Position numbers and translations under genes: made by a program. Positions 51,513-61,213 of a stretch of 64,000 bases of DNA are shown in pieces (position 1 is the stretch's first letter; each line of letters starts with the position of its first letter). A model generated the notes under the pieces. That model saw only the letters and a program-made list of their open reading frames with translations, did not search any database and was not told the DNA's origin. The DNA comes from GCA-003244245 sp963823755. GTDB taxonomy: Bacteria > Actinomycetota > Actinomycetes > Mycobacteriales > Pseudonocardiaceae. The stretch is taken from NCBI GenBank assembly GCA_963823755.1, contig CAWGMP010000003.1, positions 62,001-126,000 of the forward strand, in the 5' to 3' direction.

Positions 51513-52574
51513 TCAGCGCGCACTGGCGGACAGCTCGGTGCTGAGCTTCGCCCAGCGCTCCAGCAGTGCCGCCGCAGCGCCGGAATCAACAGCCTCGGCA
51601 GCACGATGTGCCATTTCTCGAAGATCTCCCATCAGATCTGCTGTCGAGCCTCGGTGCGCGACGAGGGCCGCGGCCGCGCTGAGGAGCACGGCGTCCCGCA
51701 CCGGACCGGTATCGCCGGCGAGCAGGCGTCGCACCGCATCGGCATTGACCGCAACATCTCCACCGCGTAGGTCCTCCCTACGGGCCACCGGCAGGCCCAG
51801 CGCGGCCGGGTCAACCCGGTCACGCCGGACCACGCCACCGTCGACCACCCACACCGAAGTGGTGGTCGTGGTAGTGATCTCGTCAAGTCCATCGTCACCC
51901 CGGACCACCAGCGCACTGTCCCCACGATCGGCGAGCACTTGGGCCATCACCGGAGCCATCCGCAGATCCGCACAGCCCACCAGCCCGGCATCCGGCTGCG
52001 CCGGATTGGTCAGTGGCCCGAGGAAGTTGAAGGCTGTAGGTATCCCGATCTCCCGGCGCATCCCGGCGACGTGGCGCATCGCCGGGTGGAACAGGGGCGC
52101 GAAACAAAACCCGATTCCGGCCTCGGCAACGCACTGTGCCACCTGCTCAGGGCCGAGATCGATCGCCACACCAAGTGCCTCGAGCACATCCGCAGCACCG
52201 CACTGCGAAGACGCCGCGCGACCGCCGTGCTTGACCACTGGTGCGCCGGCGGCGGCAGTCACCAGCGCGGCCATCGTGGAGATGTTGACGGTATGCGCCT
52301 GGTCGCCCCCGGTGCCGACCACATCGACCGCCCGCTGGGGTACGTGTACTCGGCAGGAGTGCGAAAGCATGCCATCGGCCAGACCGGCGATCTCCGCCGG
52401 AGTCTCGCCTTTGACCCGCAGCGCCACCACGAACGCGGCGATCTGCGCTTGGGTAGCCCCACCAGACATCACCTGGTCCATCACCCACAGTGTGTCCTGG
52501 GAATCCAGGTCTGTTCCGGCGATCAACTGGGTGAGCAGCGCCGGCCAGCTGCGCGAACGGGTAGGCGCCGCCAT
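51513..52574 (-). CDS. trpD: Anthranilate phosphoribosyltransferase
   Basis: A 353-aa enzyme of tryptophan biosynthesis that transfers phosphoribose to anthranilate. The PRPP-binding motif is DVVGTGGDQAHTVNIST, followed by VKHGGRAASSQCGAADVLEALG and FCFAPLFHPAMRHVAGMRRE, all typical. The start is ATG 52574. It is the only trp gene in the window and keeps the position of M. tuberculosis trpD (Rv2192c) between NlpC/P60 and ctaE. Confidence 0.96.
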   Translation of the reverse strand: MAAPTRSRSWPALLTQLIAGTDLDSQDTLWVMDQVMSGGATQAQIAAFVVALRVKGETPAEIAGLADGMLSHSCRVHVPQRAVDVVGTGGDQAHTVNISTMAALVTAAAGAPVVKHGGRAASSQCGAADVLEALGVAIDLGPEQVAQCVAEAGIGFCFAPLFHPAMRHVAGMRREIGIPTAFNFLGPLTNPAQPDAGLVGCADLRMAPVMAQVLADRGDSALVVRGDDGLDEITTTTTTSVWVVDGGVVRRDRVDPAALGLPVARREDLRGGDVAVNADAVRRLLAGDTGPVRDAVLLSAAAALVAHRGSTADLMGDLREMAHRAAEAVDSGAAAALLERWAKLSTELSASAR

Positions 52575-52586
52575 ATCTGCGCCGCC

Positions 52587-53003
52587 TCAGCGGTTCGCTG
52601 CCCACGGCCGGTGCGCGCGAAGCACCTCGGCCACGGTCTCAGCGGCCACCAGCGGGTCCAGCGGCTGCACAATCACCGCGTCAGCCTGCGACCAGACCGC
52701 CAACCAGCGATCGTCCCTGCGGCGCACCGAGACGATCACTGGGGGGCAGCGGTCGATCTCGTTCTTGAGCTGACGGGACAGCCCCATCCCTCCGGTGGGC
52801 TGCGCCTCACCGTCCAGAATCGCGAGGCCCACTCCACCCGCATCGACAGCTGCCAGCACCTCGGCGATCGTTCCAGCCTCGGCATAGTGCAGGCGACCGA
52901 CATCCGGCGCAGGGCGCCGCCCGACTGCGTTGATGATGGCATCGCGCACCTCTGACCGGTGACTGAAGACCAGCACCGTGGTGGCGTCGCTCGGGGCATT
53001 CAT
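52587..53003 (-). CDS. Degenerate response-regulator receiver protein
   Basis: A 138-aa single-domain protein with the receiver alternation. The usual phosphoacceptor Asp is retained (LAILDGEAQPTGGMGL). The N-terminal acidic pair is missing (TVLVFSHRSEV), and the conserved Lys of the KP motif is Gln (VIVQPLDP). It is therefore unlikely to be phosphorylated normally and may act by binding a partner. It is upstream of trpD with 12 nt between stop and start, and divergent from ctaE. The start is ATG 53003. Confidence 0.75.
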   Translation of the reverse strand: MNAPSDATTVLVFSHRSEVRDAIINAVGRRPAPDVGRLHYAEAGTIAEVLAAVDAGGVGLAILDGEAQPTGGMGLSRQLKNEIDRCPPVIVSVRRRDDRWLAVWSQADAVIVQPLDPLVAAETVAEVLRAHRPWAANR

Positions 53004-53216
53004 CTGTGGTCGAGGTCCTTGGAGTGTAGAAGATGCACCGATCCTATACGGACGGTCACCCCGGCGAGGCGAGGCAGCATCGTATCACTCTCTGTGATGA
53101 CATCTCGCACCATTCCCCCGCTGTCGAGTGAATCATCAGACGAAAGTCGTCACTCCTGGCGCGTCCTCCCGGCCCCGGTCCAGCCGACGCTGACGGCTTT
53201 CGTCATAATGCTCAGC

Positions 53217-53843
53217 GTGACCTCGTCCAGCCTGGCAGGGCCCTCCATCAGCCAGCGGGTGCACTCCCTGAACCGGCCCAACATGGTCAGCGTCGGAACC
53301 ATCGTGTGGCTGTCCAGCGAGCTGATGTTCTTCGCCGGTCTGTTCGCGATGTTCTTCACGGTGAAGGCGCAGCACGACGGACCGTGGCCGCCGATCCTCG
53401 CATCCACCGGCGAGCCGATCCTTCTCAACAAGCCCTATGCGCTGATTGTCACCATCATCCTGGTGTCTTCGTCGTTCACCTGCCAGTGGGGCGTCTTCAA
53501 GGCCGAACAGGGCGACGTGTTCGGGCTGCGTCTCTGGTACACGATCACGCTGATCATGGGCACGATGTTCGTACTGGGCCAAGCCAACGAGTACCGCAAC
53601 CTCGTCCACGAGGGGGTCACGATCCCCTCGGGCGCCTACGGCACCGTCTTCTATTTGACCACAGGATTCCACGGTTTGCACGTGACCGGCGGCCTGATCG
53701 CGTTCATCTTCCTCATCATCCGGACCAAGCTGAGCAAGTTCACTCCGGCCCAAGCCACCGCCGCGATCGTCGTGTCCTACTACTGGCACTTCGTCGATGT
53801 GGTGTGGATCGGGCTATTCGCCACCATCTACTTCTTGCCCTAG
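53217..53843 (+). CDS. ctaE: Cytochrome c oxidase subunit III
   Basis: A 208-aa membrane subunit of the aa3 oxidase. It begins VTSSSLAGPSISQRVHSLNR, then PNMVSVGTIVWLSSELMFFAGLF, very close to mycobacterial CtaE. Several transmembrane helices follow, with the conserved GFHGLHVTGGLIAF and YYWHFVDVVW. The GTG at 53217 matches homologue N-termini. A CATAAT hexamer ends 7 nt before it (53204-53209), so the mRNA may be leaderless. Partners qcrCAB, ctaC and ctaF are adjacent. Confidence 0.94.
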   Translation: MTSSSLAGPSISQRVHSLNRPNMVSVGTIVWLSSELMFFAGLFAMFFTVKAQHDGPWPPILASTGEPILLNKPYALIVTIILVSSSFTCQWGVFKAEQGDVFGLRLWYTITLIMGTMFVLGQANEYRNLVHEGVTIPSGAYGTVFYLTTGFHGLHVTGGLIAFIFLIIRTKLSKFTPAQATAAIVVSYYWHFVDVVWIGLFATIYFLP

Positions 53844-53937
53844 TTAGCATCCCCTAGTACCGCAGCCAGGGGGGCCACGAGGAAGGCTCCAGCATCGAGC
53901 ACCGAACGGAACGAGACAGCAGGGGTAGTCGAGACTG

Positions 53938-54774
53938 ATGAGCAGAGCCACACCCGACTCCGGATCGCACCCAACCAGGTCGGGCCAGACAGCGAAGCAG
54001 GCAGGGCACAGCGGCCTGCGCCGTCGAGTATCGGGAATGCTCGCTATCGCCGTGGCGTTGCTGGCTGCGGGCGGCCTTTACGCGGTCTTCGCCCCCCAGT
54101 CGCAAACCGCCCACGCCCAGGTGGATTCGGCTTTGGTGCGCCAGGGCGAGCAGCTCTACAACAACGCCTGTATCAGCTGCCATGGGGCAAACCTGCAAGG
54201 TGTGACAAACCGCGGGCCAAGTCTGATCGGTGTCGGCGAGGCCGCAGTGTACTTCCAAGTCTCCACTGGGCGGATGCCCGCGGCTCGCCAGGAAGCTCAG
54301 ATCGCTGCGAAACCGGTCAAGTTCAGCCCCGAGGAAATCGACGCGCTGGGCGCGTTTGTCCAGGCCAACGGTGGCGGACCGGTGGTACCGAAAGGCGACC
54401 TCGGCGGCGGTGACTCTGCTCGGGGCGGCGACTTGTTCCGGCTTAACTGCGCGTCCTGCCATAACTTCACCGGACGCGGTATAGCGCTGTCCTCCGGCAA
54501 GTACGCGCCCGCGATCAAGGACGTCAATCCCCAACAGATCTACACCGCGATGATCAGCGGGCCACAGAGCATGCCCAGGTTCTCCGACCGACAGCTGACC
54601 CCGGAGGAGAAACGAGACGTCATCGCCTACCTCGAATCGGTCTCGCAGGAGCGTAACAATCCGGGTGGTTACTCCCTGGGTGGTTACGGGCCGATCTCGG
54701 AGGGTCTGATCGCGTGGATCGTCGGGATCTCGGCGCTGGTCGCCGTCACGCTGTGGATCGGAGCGAAGGCATGA
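53938..54774 (+). CDS. qcrC: Dihaem cytochrome c subunit of the bc1 complex
   Basis: A 278-aa actinobacterial QcrC. The N-terminal membrane anchor (SGMLAIAVALLAAGGLYAVF) is followed by two c-type domains with haem sites CISCH and CASCH, and a C-terminal helix (GLIAWIVGISALVAVTLWIG). It passes electrons directly from the bc1 complex to the aa3 oxidase within the supercomplex. It overlaps qcrA by 4 nt (ATGA). Confidence 0.95.
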   Translation: MSRATPDSGSHPTRSGQTAKQAGHSGLRRRVSGMLAIAVALLAAGGLYAVFAPQSQTAHAQVDSALVRQGEQLYNNACISCHGANLQGVTNRGPSLIGVGEAAVYFQVSTGRMPAARQEAQIAAKPVKFSPEEIDALGAFVQANGGGPVVPKGDLGGGDSARGGDLFRLNCASCHNFTGRGIALSSGKYAPAIKDVNPQQIYTAMISGPQSMPRFSDRQLTPEEKRDVIAYLESVSQERNNPGGYSLGGYGPISEGLIAWIVGISALVAVTLWIGAKA

Positions 54775-55913
54775 GTGACCAGGGAGGATCTCACAGGGAC
54801 TTAGCTGGGCAGCGGCAGTCCGCAGGTGATGTCGACCTGTCGACAGCTAGCCGGGAGGAGCTCGTCCGGTTGGGCCTGGCGCTGGACGGAGTGACCATCA
54901 CGCACCTGGAGGACCCGTTCCCGGTGCCGGGTACCCGTGCGGAGAAGCGCACCGAGCGCAACGTGGCGCGGTGGTTCATCGTCGCAGCGCTGGCGGGGCT
55001 GGGTTTCCTGGCCGCCTACTTGTTCTGGCCCTATGAATATGCCCCGCCCGGCAGTTCGGGTAGCAGGCATTTGCTCTACACACTTTATACACCGATTATC
55101 GGGGTACTACTCGGATTGTCGGTATTCGCCATCGGCAGCGGGACGATCATCTACGCCAAGCGCTTACTACCGCACGAGACCGCGGTGCAGGAGCGCCACA
55201 TGGGCGGTTCCGCAGAAATCGATCGGGTAACCACTACCGAGATCTTGGCCGACTCCGGTGCCCGCAGCGGGATCGGGCGGCGGTCCCTGATCAAACGTGC
55301 GGCCGGCCTCGGGGGTGGCGTTTTAGGTGCCGGAGTGGGGGTCTTCGCTCTGGGTGGTCTGGTGAGAAACCCCTGGAAGGGCGGGGACCAAGCGGCACTG
55401 TGGGTCACGCCCTGGCGTTCGACCAACGGTGAGCCGGTATTCCTCCGTTATGACGCCGAGCAGCTCACCCTCGCGCGCCCCGAGGATCTTGCTGCCGGCA
55501 GCATCGCGACCGTGTTCCCGTATAAGCGCTCCTGGTCGGAGAAACAGATGCATGATGCGCTGCGCGCCTCCGACAGCCCAGTGATGCTCATACGATTGCA
55601 CCCTGAGCAGGCGGCGCAGGTCGTGCAGCGCAAGGGCCAGGTTGGTTTCAACTACGGCGATTTCTACGCGTACTCAAAAATCTGCACCCACCTGGGCTGT
55701 CCCGCGTCGCTGTATGAGGCCCAGACCGCTCGGCTGCTGTGCCCCTGCCACCAGTCGCAGTTCAACATGCTGGAGTACGCCAAGCCGGTCTTCGGTCCGG
55801 CTACCAGGGCCTTGCCTCAGCTGCACATCTCCGTCAACGATGAGGGATACTTCTACGCCAAGGGCGACTTCATCGAGCCCGTAGGACCAGCGTTCTGGGA
55901 GCGGAGGTCATGA
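54771..55913 (+). CDS. qcrA: Rieske iron-sulfur subunit of the bc1 complex
   Basis: A 380-aa Rieske protein with the actinobacterial three-helix N-terminal region (FIVAALAGLGFLAAYLFWP, LLYTLYTPIIGVLLGLSVFAI, and a third near LGGGVLGAGVGVFALGG preceded by a twin-arginine-like GRRSLIKRA). The 2Fe-2S motifs are CTHLGC and CPCHQSQF. The ATG at 54771 lies in the qcrC stop overlap and the gene overlaps qcrB at its end. Confidence 0.95.
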   Translation: MSDQGGSHRDLAGQRQSAGDVDLSTASREELVRLGLALDGVTITHLEDPFPVPGTRAEKRTERNVARWFIVAALAGLGFLAAYLFWPYEYAPPGSSGSRHLLYTLYTPIIGVLLGLSVFAIGSGTIIYAKRLLPHETAVQERHMGGSAEIDRVTTTEILADSGARSGIGRRSLIKRAAGLGGGVLGAGVGVFALGGLVRNPWKGGDQAALWVTPWRSTNGEPVFLRYDAEQLTLARPEDLAAGSIATVFPYKRSWSEKQMHDALRASDSPVMLIRLHPEQAAQVVQRKGQVGFNYGDFYAYSKICTHLGCPASLYEAQTARLLCPCHQSQFNMLEYAKPVFGPATRALPQLHISVNDEGYFYAKGDFIEPVGPAFWERRS

Positions 55914-57574
55914 GCGCGATGACGCCGACCACGTCAGGCACCTCCAGCGGCCTCGCCGCCCGTGCGAGCAAGACAGCCGACGAGCTGGACCAGCGGTTTC
56001 ACCTCGCAGCCGGCATGCGCCGCCAGATCAACAAGGTCTTCCCGACGCATTGGTCGTTCATGCTCGGGGAGATCGCGCTGAACAGCTTCATCGTGCTGCT
56101 GCTCTCCGGGACGTACCTGACGCTGTTCTTCGACCCCTCGATGGAAGAGGTCAAGTACAACGGCGTCTACCCCAACCTCCGAGGCATCGAGATGTCCCGG
56201 GCATTCGAGTCGACCCTACAGCTGTCTTTCGACGTCCGCGGCGGGCTGTTCATCCGACAGGTCCACCACTGGGCGGCGCTGCTGTTCGTTGCTGCCCTAG
56301 TGGCTCACATGTTCCGCACCTTCTTCACCGGTGCCTTCCGCAAGCCGCGTGAGACAAACTGGACAATTGGCGTCACTATCGCGATTCTGGCTGGACTGGA
56401 GGGCCTCACCGGCTACTCATTGCCCGACGACCTGCTCTCGGGAACCGGTCTGCGGATCATCTCGGCGATCACCATGTCGCCACCCGTGATCGGTACCTGG
56501 GCGCACTGGGCGATCTTCGGTGGTGAGTTCCCCGGGACTATGATCATTCCTCGGTTCTTCATCATTCACGTGCTGCTCATCCCAGGCATCCTGCTCGCGC
56601 TCATCGCCGTGCACCTCGGCCTGGTCTGGTACCAGAAGCACACTCAATTCCCCGGCCCTGGGCGTACCGAGCGCAATGTAGTCGGTGTCCGCATCCTGCC
56701 GATCTTCGCGACGAAGGCCGGCGGCTTCGCCATGGTGAACATCGGTGTGATCTGCATCATGGCGGGCTTGTTCCAGATCAACCCGGTATGGAACTTCGGT
56801 CCGTATAATCCGGCCCAGGTCTCGGCGGCTTCACAGCCTGACTGGTATGTCGGTTGGCTCGACGGCTCCACCCGGCTGTGGCCTGCGTGGGAGATCTACC
56901 TTGGTAACTACCTGATTCCCGCATCGTTCTGGCCGACTATGGTGATCCCAGGCATCATGTTCGGACTTGCATTTGCATACCCTGCCATCGAGCGCAAGCT
57001 GACCAAGGACAACGCCTCGCACAACTTGCTGCAACGCCCCCGAGACGTCCCGGTGCGAACTGGCTTGGGCATGATGGCGCTCTCCTTCATGTTCGTGCTG
57101 CTGCTCTCCGGTGGCAACGACGTCATTGCGTATACGTTCGACATCTCGCTGAACGCCACCACCTGGGCAGGCCGGATCGGTCTGCTGTTGCTGCCCCCAA
57201 CCGCGTACTACGTCACCTACCGGATCTGCCTCGGTCTGCAGCGCGCCGATCGGGCAATCCTCGAACATGGAATAGAGACCGGCATCATCAAGCGGTTGCC
57301 ACATGGTGAGTTCATCGAGGTGCACCAACCCCTCGGCGCTGTCGATGCACACGGCCACCCTGTCCCCCTCGAGTACCAGGGTGCGCGGGTGCCCAAGCGG
57401 ATGAACCAACTGGGGTCAGCTGGTGCCCCAGTACCAGGCTCCCTGTTCCGACCGGACCCTTCTGATCAGACAAGAGCACTGGAGGCAGCTCGTCAGGAAG
57501 CAAGCAGGAACGGGGTCAGCACCAACGGCGCAGGTCGCAAGTTAGCCGGTCGGCCGCACCAACCCAGCGACTAG
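55910..57574 (+). CDS. qcrB: Cytochrome b subunit of the bc1 complex
   Basis: A 554-aa multi-pass protein that binds two b haems and the quinone sites. Conserved features include HWAALLFVAALVAHMFRTFF (haem His), GLTGYSLPDDLLSGTGLR, and the H-x14-H-type second pair (RFFIIHVLLIPGILLALIAVHLGLV). PEWY is replaced by PDWYVGWLDG in the Qo loop, normal for actinobacteria. It overlaps qcrA by 4 nt. This is the target of the Q203-class inhibitors in mycobacteria. Confidence 0.96.
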   Translation: MSAMTPTTSGTSSGLAARASKTADELDQRFHLAAGMRRQINKVFPTHWSFMLGEIALNSFIVLLLSGTYLTLFFDPSMEEVKYNGVYPNLRGIEMSRAFESTLQLSFDVRGGLFIRQVHHWAALLFVAALVAHMFRTFFTGAFRKPRETNWTIGVTIAILAGLEGLTGYSLPDDLLSGTGLRIISAITMSPPVIGTWAHWAIFGGEFPGTMIIPRFFIIHVLLIPGILLALIAVHLGLVWYQKHTQFPGPGRTERNVVGVRILPIFATKAGGFAMVNIGVICIMAGLFQINPVWNFGPYNPAQVSAASQPDWYVGWLDGSTRLWPAWEIYLGNYLIPASFWPTMVIPGIMFGLAFAYPAIERKLTKDNASHNLLQRPRDVPVRTGLGMMALSFMFVLLLSGGNDVIAYTFDISLNATTWAGRIGLLLLPPTAYYVTYRICLGLQRADRAILEHGIETGIIKRLPHGEFIEVHQPLGAVDAHGHPVPLEYQGARVPKRMNQLGSAGAPVPGSLFRPDPSDQTRALEAARQEASRNGVSTNGAGRKLAGRPHQPSD

Positions 57575-57668
57575 CCGACGTGCAGTAATCGCGCCTATAG
57601 CCGACACAGCCACCCCGGACGATCCTGCCCGAATCCTCAGAAGGCCTGCTAGCTCTAGGCTGGAATGC

Positions 57669-58073
57669 TCACTCCGGCTTGGGTCCGCCGATGTGATACT
57701 CGAACACCAGTCCGGCGACTGTCCCGAGTACCAACGCAATGCCGACCGCAACCATCCACCACTGGTCGAGAGCCAGCGCGAAACCCAGCACGCTCGCGCC
57801 CAGGGCCATCCCGAACGGCCAGTAGCTGCCCGGCGAAAAGAAACCCAGTTCACCAGCTCCGTCGGAGATTTCAGCTTCGATGTTGTCCTCTGGACGCATC
57901 CGGACTCGCCGGGAGACGAACCGGAAGTAGGTGCCCACGATGAGGGTCAGCCCACCGGTCAGCGTCAGCCCCACCGAACCGACCGGTTCACCATGCGACA
58001 ACAGGCCGTAGACCACAGCGGATAGGAAGAAGAACGCTGTGATGATCTCAAAGATCCGCGCCTCGACCCTCAT
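57669..58073 (-). CDS. ctaF: Cytochrome c oxidase subunit IV (actinobacterial CtaF)
   Basis: A 134-aa membrane protein with about four helices (IFEIITAFFFLSAVVYGLL, LTLTGGLTLIVGTYFRFV, PFGMALGASVLGFALALD and a C-terminal one). FFSPGSYWPFGMALGA and RPEDNIEAEI are conserved among actinobacterial subunit IV proteins. It converges on qcrB and lies 53 nt downstream of ctaC. Confidence 0.92.
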   Translation of the reverse strand: MRVEARIFEIITAFFFLSAVVYGLLSHGEPVGSVGLTLTGGLTLIVGTYFRFVSRRVRMRPEDNIEAEISDGAGELGFFSPGSYWPFGMALGASVLGFALALDQWWMVAVGIALVLGTVAGLVFEYHIGGPKPE

Positions 58074-58126
58074 GATGCTGCCTCGCTCTCCAACCTGCCG
58101 AAAAGACCACCCGAATATGGTGGAGG

Positions 58127-59092
58127 TCAGTGTCCACCCCTGGCCTGGGTGGCCTCGCGGGCGGTGCGATCAGTGTCGTACGGGGAGGTGGTCACTGCCT
58201 CAGGGGCACACAGCTCACCGCAGTTCAACCGGGCGAGCGCCTCACCGGCTGTGTAGGACCGATGGGTCTGCGGGTTGGCTTGTGCCCGCAAGGCCAGATA
58301 TCTGTCGAACAGGTCCGGCGGCAGCGCCCGAAGCTCGAAATTCATCATGGCGTGATAGGTGCCACACAATTCGGCGCAGCGACCGACAAATGCTCCCTGG
58401 CGCTGCACCGTAGTCTGGAAAACGTTGTCGGTATCGTTCTTCTCCGGTCGCGGAAAGACATCACGCTTGAAAAGGAAATCTGGAATGTAGAATGAGTGCA
58501 GGACATCGGTGGATTCGATCCGATACTCCACGACCCGATTGATCGGAACCACTAGCAGAGGGATCGTGGTGGACGAGCCCACGGTAGCCAGTGGCGCACC
58601 GTCTGCGGTCCGTCGAACCTGGTAGATGCCACTCTTATCGGGTTTGTCCTGGAGATACTGGAACTCCCAGTTCCATTGGAAGCCGATCACTCTCACCCGC
58701 AGGTCAGGATTGTCGACTTTGACATTAACGAAGTTCTGCGCCGTCACGGTGAAATAAAAAAGTACTGCGACGATCACCGTCGGAATAACCGTGTAGACGA
58801 TCTCCAGCGGTAGGTTGTACTGAGTCTGGCGGGGCATCTCGACAGACCTCTTGCGGTGGAAAACGACCGTCCACATGATCAACATCGCGACGATCAAACC
58901 GACCGCTAGAGCAGCTATCGTCGCCCAGATCCATAGTGCTCGCATGCGTTCGGCCTGCGGAGTGACCCCCTCCGGCCAGCCGAACGAGAAAGCCTGATAT
59001 ACCGAGCATCCGGTGGACATGAAGGCAACCGTTATGGCCAGTCCGGACACCTTCAGCGTCCGAACCGCCCGGGAACGGACCACACCGATCAC
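58127..59092 (-). CDS. ctaC: Cytochrome c oxidase subunit II
   Basis: A 321-aa lipoprotein-like subunit. The signal sequence ends in a lipobox (FMSTGC, Cys about residue 29), two helices follow, and the CuA domain has GRCAELCGTYHAMMNF plus a His in VLHSFYIPDF. The GTG at 59092 has GGAGG 8 nt upstream, better than the reading from 59134. It precedes ctaF on the same strand, as in mycobacteria. Subunit I (ctaD) is not in the window. Confidence 0.94.
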   Translation of the reverse strand: MIGVVRSRAVRTLKVSGLAITVAFMSTGCSVYQAFSFGWPEGVTPQAERMRALWIWATIAALAVGLIVAMLIMWTVVFHRKRSVEMPRQTQYNLPLEIVYTVIPTVIVAVLFYFTVTAQNFVNVKVDNPDLRVRVIGFQWNWEFQYLQDKPDKSGIYQVRRTADGAPLATVGSSTTIPLLVVPINRVVEYRIESTDVLHSFYIPDFLFKRDVFPRPEKNDTDNVFQTTVQRQGAFVGRCAELCGTYHAMMNFELRALPPDLFDRYLALRAQANPQTHRSYTAGEALARLNCGELCAPEAVTTSPYDTDRTAREATQARGGH

Positions 59093-59275
59093 GCCTCGTT
59101 CCTCCTCGTAGCCCGATGCGGCCAGGCAGCCCACTGGCTGGAGCCTAACCCAGCGCGATGATCAGAGCGCTCCCGGGGCGCGAGTGGCCCGGGAGCGCGG
59201 GCGTCATACTTGGCCGCCAGGAGTCCATACGGCGGTCTCCGGTCCGGGTCGGCCGGCTGGCAGAAGGGCGAGTTC

Positions 59276-61204
59276 GTGTGCGGGTTGCTAGGATTAGTGA
59301 CTGCGCAGCAGGACGCAGCGCAGCGGGTGGCAGACGTGACCGCGGCGCTGCAGTGCCAACGGCATCGCGGACCCGACGAAACCGGGACTTGGTACGACCC
59401 CGACGTGGTGCTGGGATTCAACCGGTTGTCCATCATCGATCTCGAGCATTCCCACCAGCCACTGCGCTGGGGCCCGCCGGGCACACCGCAGCGCTATACG
59501 ATCCTGTTCAACGGGGAGATCTACAACTACATCGAACTCCGTGAGGAACTGCGCCACGAACCGTACGGTGCGAACTTCGTCACCGAAGGTGACACTGAGG
59601 TCGTCGTCGCGGCATACCACCACTTCGGACCTACCGCCGTGAGGCGGCTGCGGGGAATGTTCGCGTTCGTCATCTGGGACACACAGCTACGGGTCGCGTT
59701 CGGCGCCCGCGACCCCTTCGGGATCAAGCCGCTGTTCAGCTGCGCCGGACCCGGCGGGGTCGCGTTTGCCAGTGAGAAGAAGAGTCTGCTGGCGTTGGCG
59801 CCGTCGCTGGGAGTGTCGGCGAAGGTGGACCGCCGGGCACTGCAGCACTACCTGACCTTGCAGTACGTGCCCGAGCCGGCATCGCTGCACACGGGGATCA
59901 GGCGGATCGAGTCCGGCACTACCTGCTCCCTCTCCCCCGGTGGCAAGCTGACTACTGAACGCTACTTTCATCCCGTTTTCCGGCCCCGGAGAGTCCGCTC
60001 CCAGGCAGAGGCGCAGACCTTGCATGACGAGATCACCTCGGCGCTGCGGGACTCGGTCGCCAAGCACATGCGGGCCGACGTCACCGTCGGCGCCTTCCTG
60101 TCCGGTGGGATCGACTCCACCGCCATCGCCACCCTGGCGCGGGAGCACAACCCGGATCTGATCACCTTCACCACTGGCTTCGAACGCGATGGCTACTCCG
60201 AGGTGGACGTGGCTGCGGAATCGGCGGCCGCGATCGGCGTCCGGCACGTTGTCCGCACCGTCTCGGCGACCGAACTGGCCGAGGCGCTGCCGCTGATCGT
60301 CTGGTATCTCGATGATCCGGTTGCCGATCCTGCGCTGGTGCCGCTGTGGTTCATCGCCCGGGAGGCGAGGGAACACGTCAAGGTGGTGCTGTCCGGCGAG
60401 GGTGCCGACGAGCTGTTCGGCGGCTACACCATCTACCGCGAACCATTGTCGCTGGCTGCGTTCGAGAAGGTGCCCGGAGGCTTACGCCGCACGCTGGGCC
60501 GGATCTCCACGTGGATTCCGGAAGGGGTGCGCGGCAAGGACCTGCTGCGTCGCGGCGCACTGACGCTGGAACAGCGCTACTACGGCAACGCACGGATCTT
60601 CCTGGAGGACCAGCTGCGCGAGGTGTTACGCGGATACGACGCAGCTGTCTCACACGCCGACGTCACCGCGGCTTCCTACGCTGATTCGACGGGCTGGGAT
60701 CCGGTCGCTCGCATGCAGCACGTGGACCTGTTCACCTGGCTACGTGGCGACATCCTGGTCAAGGCGGACAAGATGACCATGGCCAACTCTCTCGAGCTGC
60801 GAGTGCCCTTCCTCGACCCGGAGGTGTTCCGGGTGGCTTCCACGATCCCGCTCACAGAGAAGATCACCCGCGAGACCACCAAGCACGCATTGCGCCGGGC
60901 GCTGCGCGACATCGTGCCCGCGCACGTACTGAACCGCCGCAAACTGGGTTTCCCGGTGCCGATCCGGCACTGGCTTCGAAACGACCTGCACGACTGGGCC
61001 CGCGGCATTGTCGACGACTCCGGCACCGCGGAGTTCCTCGACCTCGCCGCCGTGCACCGAATGCTCGACGAGCATCGCGCAGGTCCGCGAGATCACAGCA
61101 GGCGAATCTGGGCGGTGCTGGTCTTCATGCTGTGGCACGGCATTTTCGTTGAGCGGCGGATCACTCCTGCCGTGCCCGAACCGCGCTACCCCGTGCAGGT
61201 GTAG
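59276..61204 (+). CDS. asnB: Asparagine synthase (glutamine-hydrolysing)
   Basis: A 642-aa two-domain enzyme. The GTG start is followed by Cys2 (VCGLLGLV), the Ntn nucleophile. The glutaminase domain includes RHRGPDETGTW, FNRLSIIDLE and LFNGEIYNYIELREEL. The synthetase domain has the PP-loop FLSGGIDSTAIA and SGEGADELFGGY. It transfers glutamine nitrogen to aspartate or, in mycobacteria, to a diaminopimelate of peptidoglycan. The stop is 5 nt before the CTAG site where the second IS inserted. Confidence 0.94.
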   Translation: MCGLLGLVTAQQDAAQRVADVTAALQCQRHRGPDETGTWYDPDVVLGFNRLSIIDLEHSHQPLRWGPPGTPQRYTILFNGEIYNYIELREELRHEPYGANFVTEGDTEVVVAAYHHFGPTAVRRLRGMFAFVIWDTQLRVAFGARDPFGIKPLFSCAGPGGVAFASEKKSLLALAPSLGVSAKVDRRALQHYLTLQYVPEPASLHTGIRRIESGTTCSLSPGGKLTTERYFHPVFRPRRVRSQAEAQTLHDEITSALRDSVAKHMRADVTVGAFLSGGIDSTAIATLAREHNPDLITFTTGFERDGYSEVDVAAESAAAIGVRHVVRTVSATELAEALPLIVWYLDDPVADPALVPLWFIAREAREHVKVVLSGEGADELFGGYTIYREPLSLAAFEKVPGGLRRTLGRISTWIPEGVRGKDLLRRGALTLEQRYYGNARIFLEDQLREVLRGYDAAVSHADVTAASYADSTGWDPVARMQHVDLFTWLRGDILVKADKMTMANSLELRVPFLDPEVFRVASTIPLTEKITRETTKHALRRALRDIVPAHVLNRRKLGFPVPIRHWLRNDLHDWARGIVDDSGTAEFLDLAAVHRMLDEHRAGPRDHSRRIWAVLVFMLWHGIFVERRITPAVPEPRYPVQV

Positions 61205-61213
61205 CACGGCTAG

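Noticed and set aside
51538..52773. 411-codon plus-strand frame opposite trpD
   Set aside because: Ser/Thr/Ala antisense composition; trpD is unambiguous.
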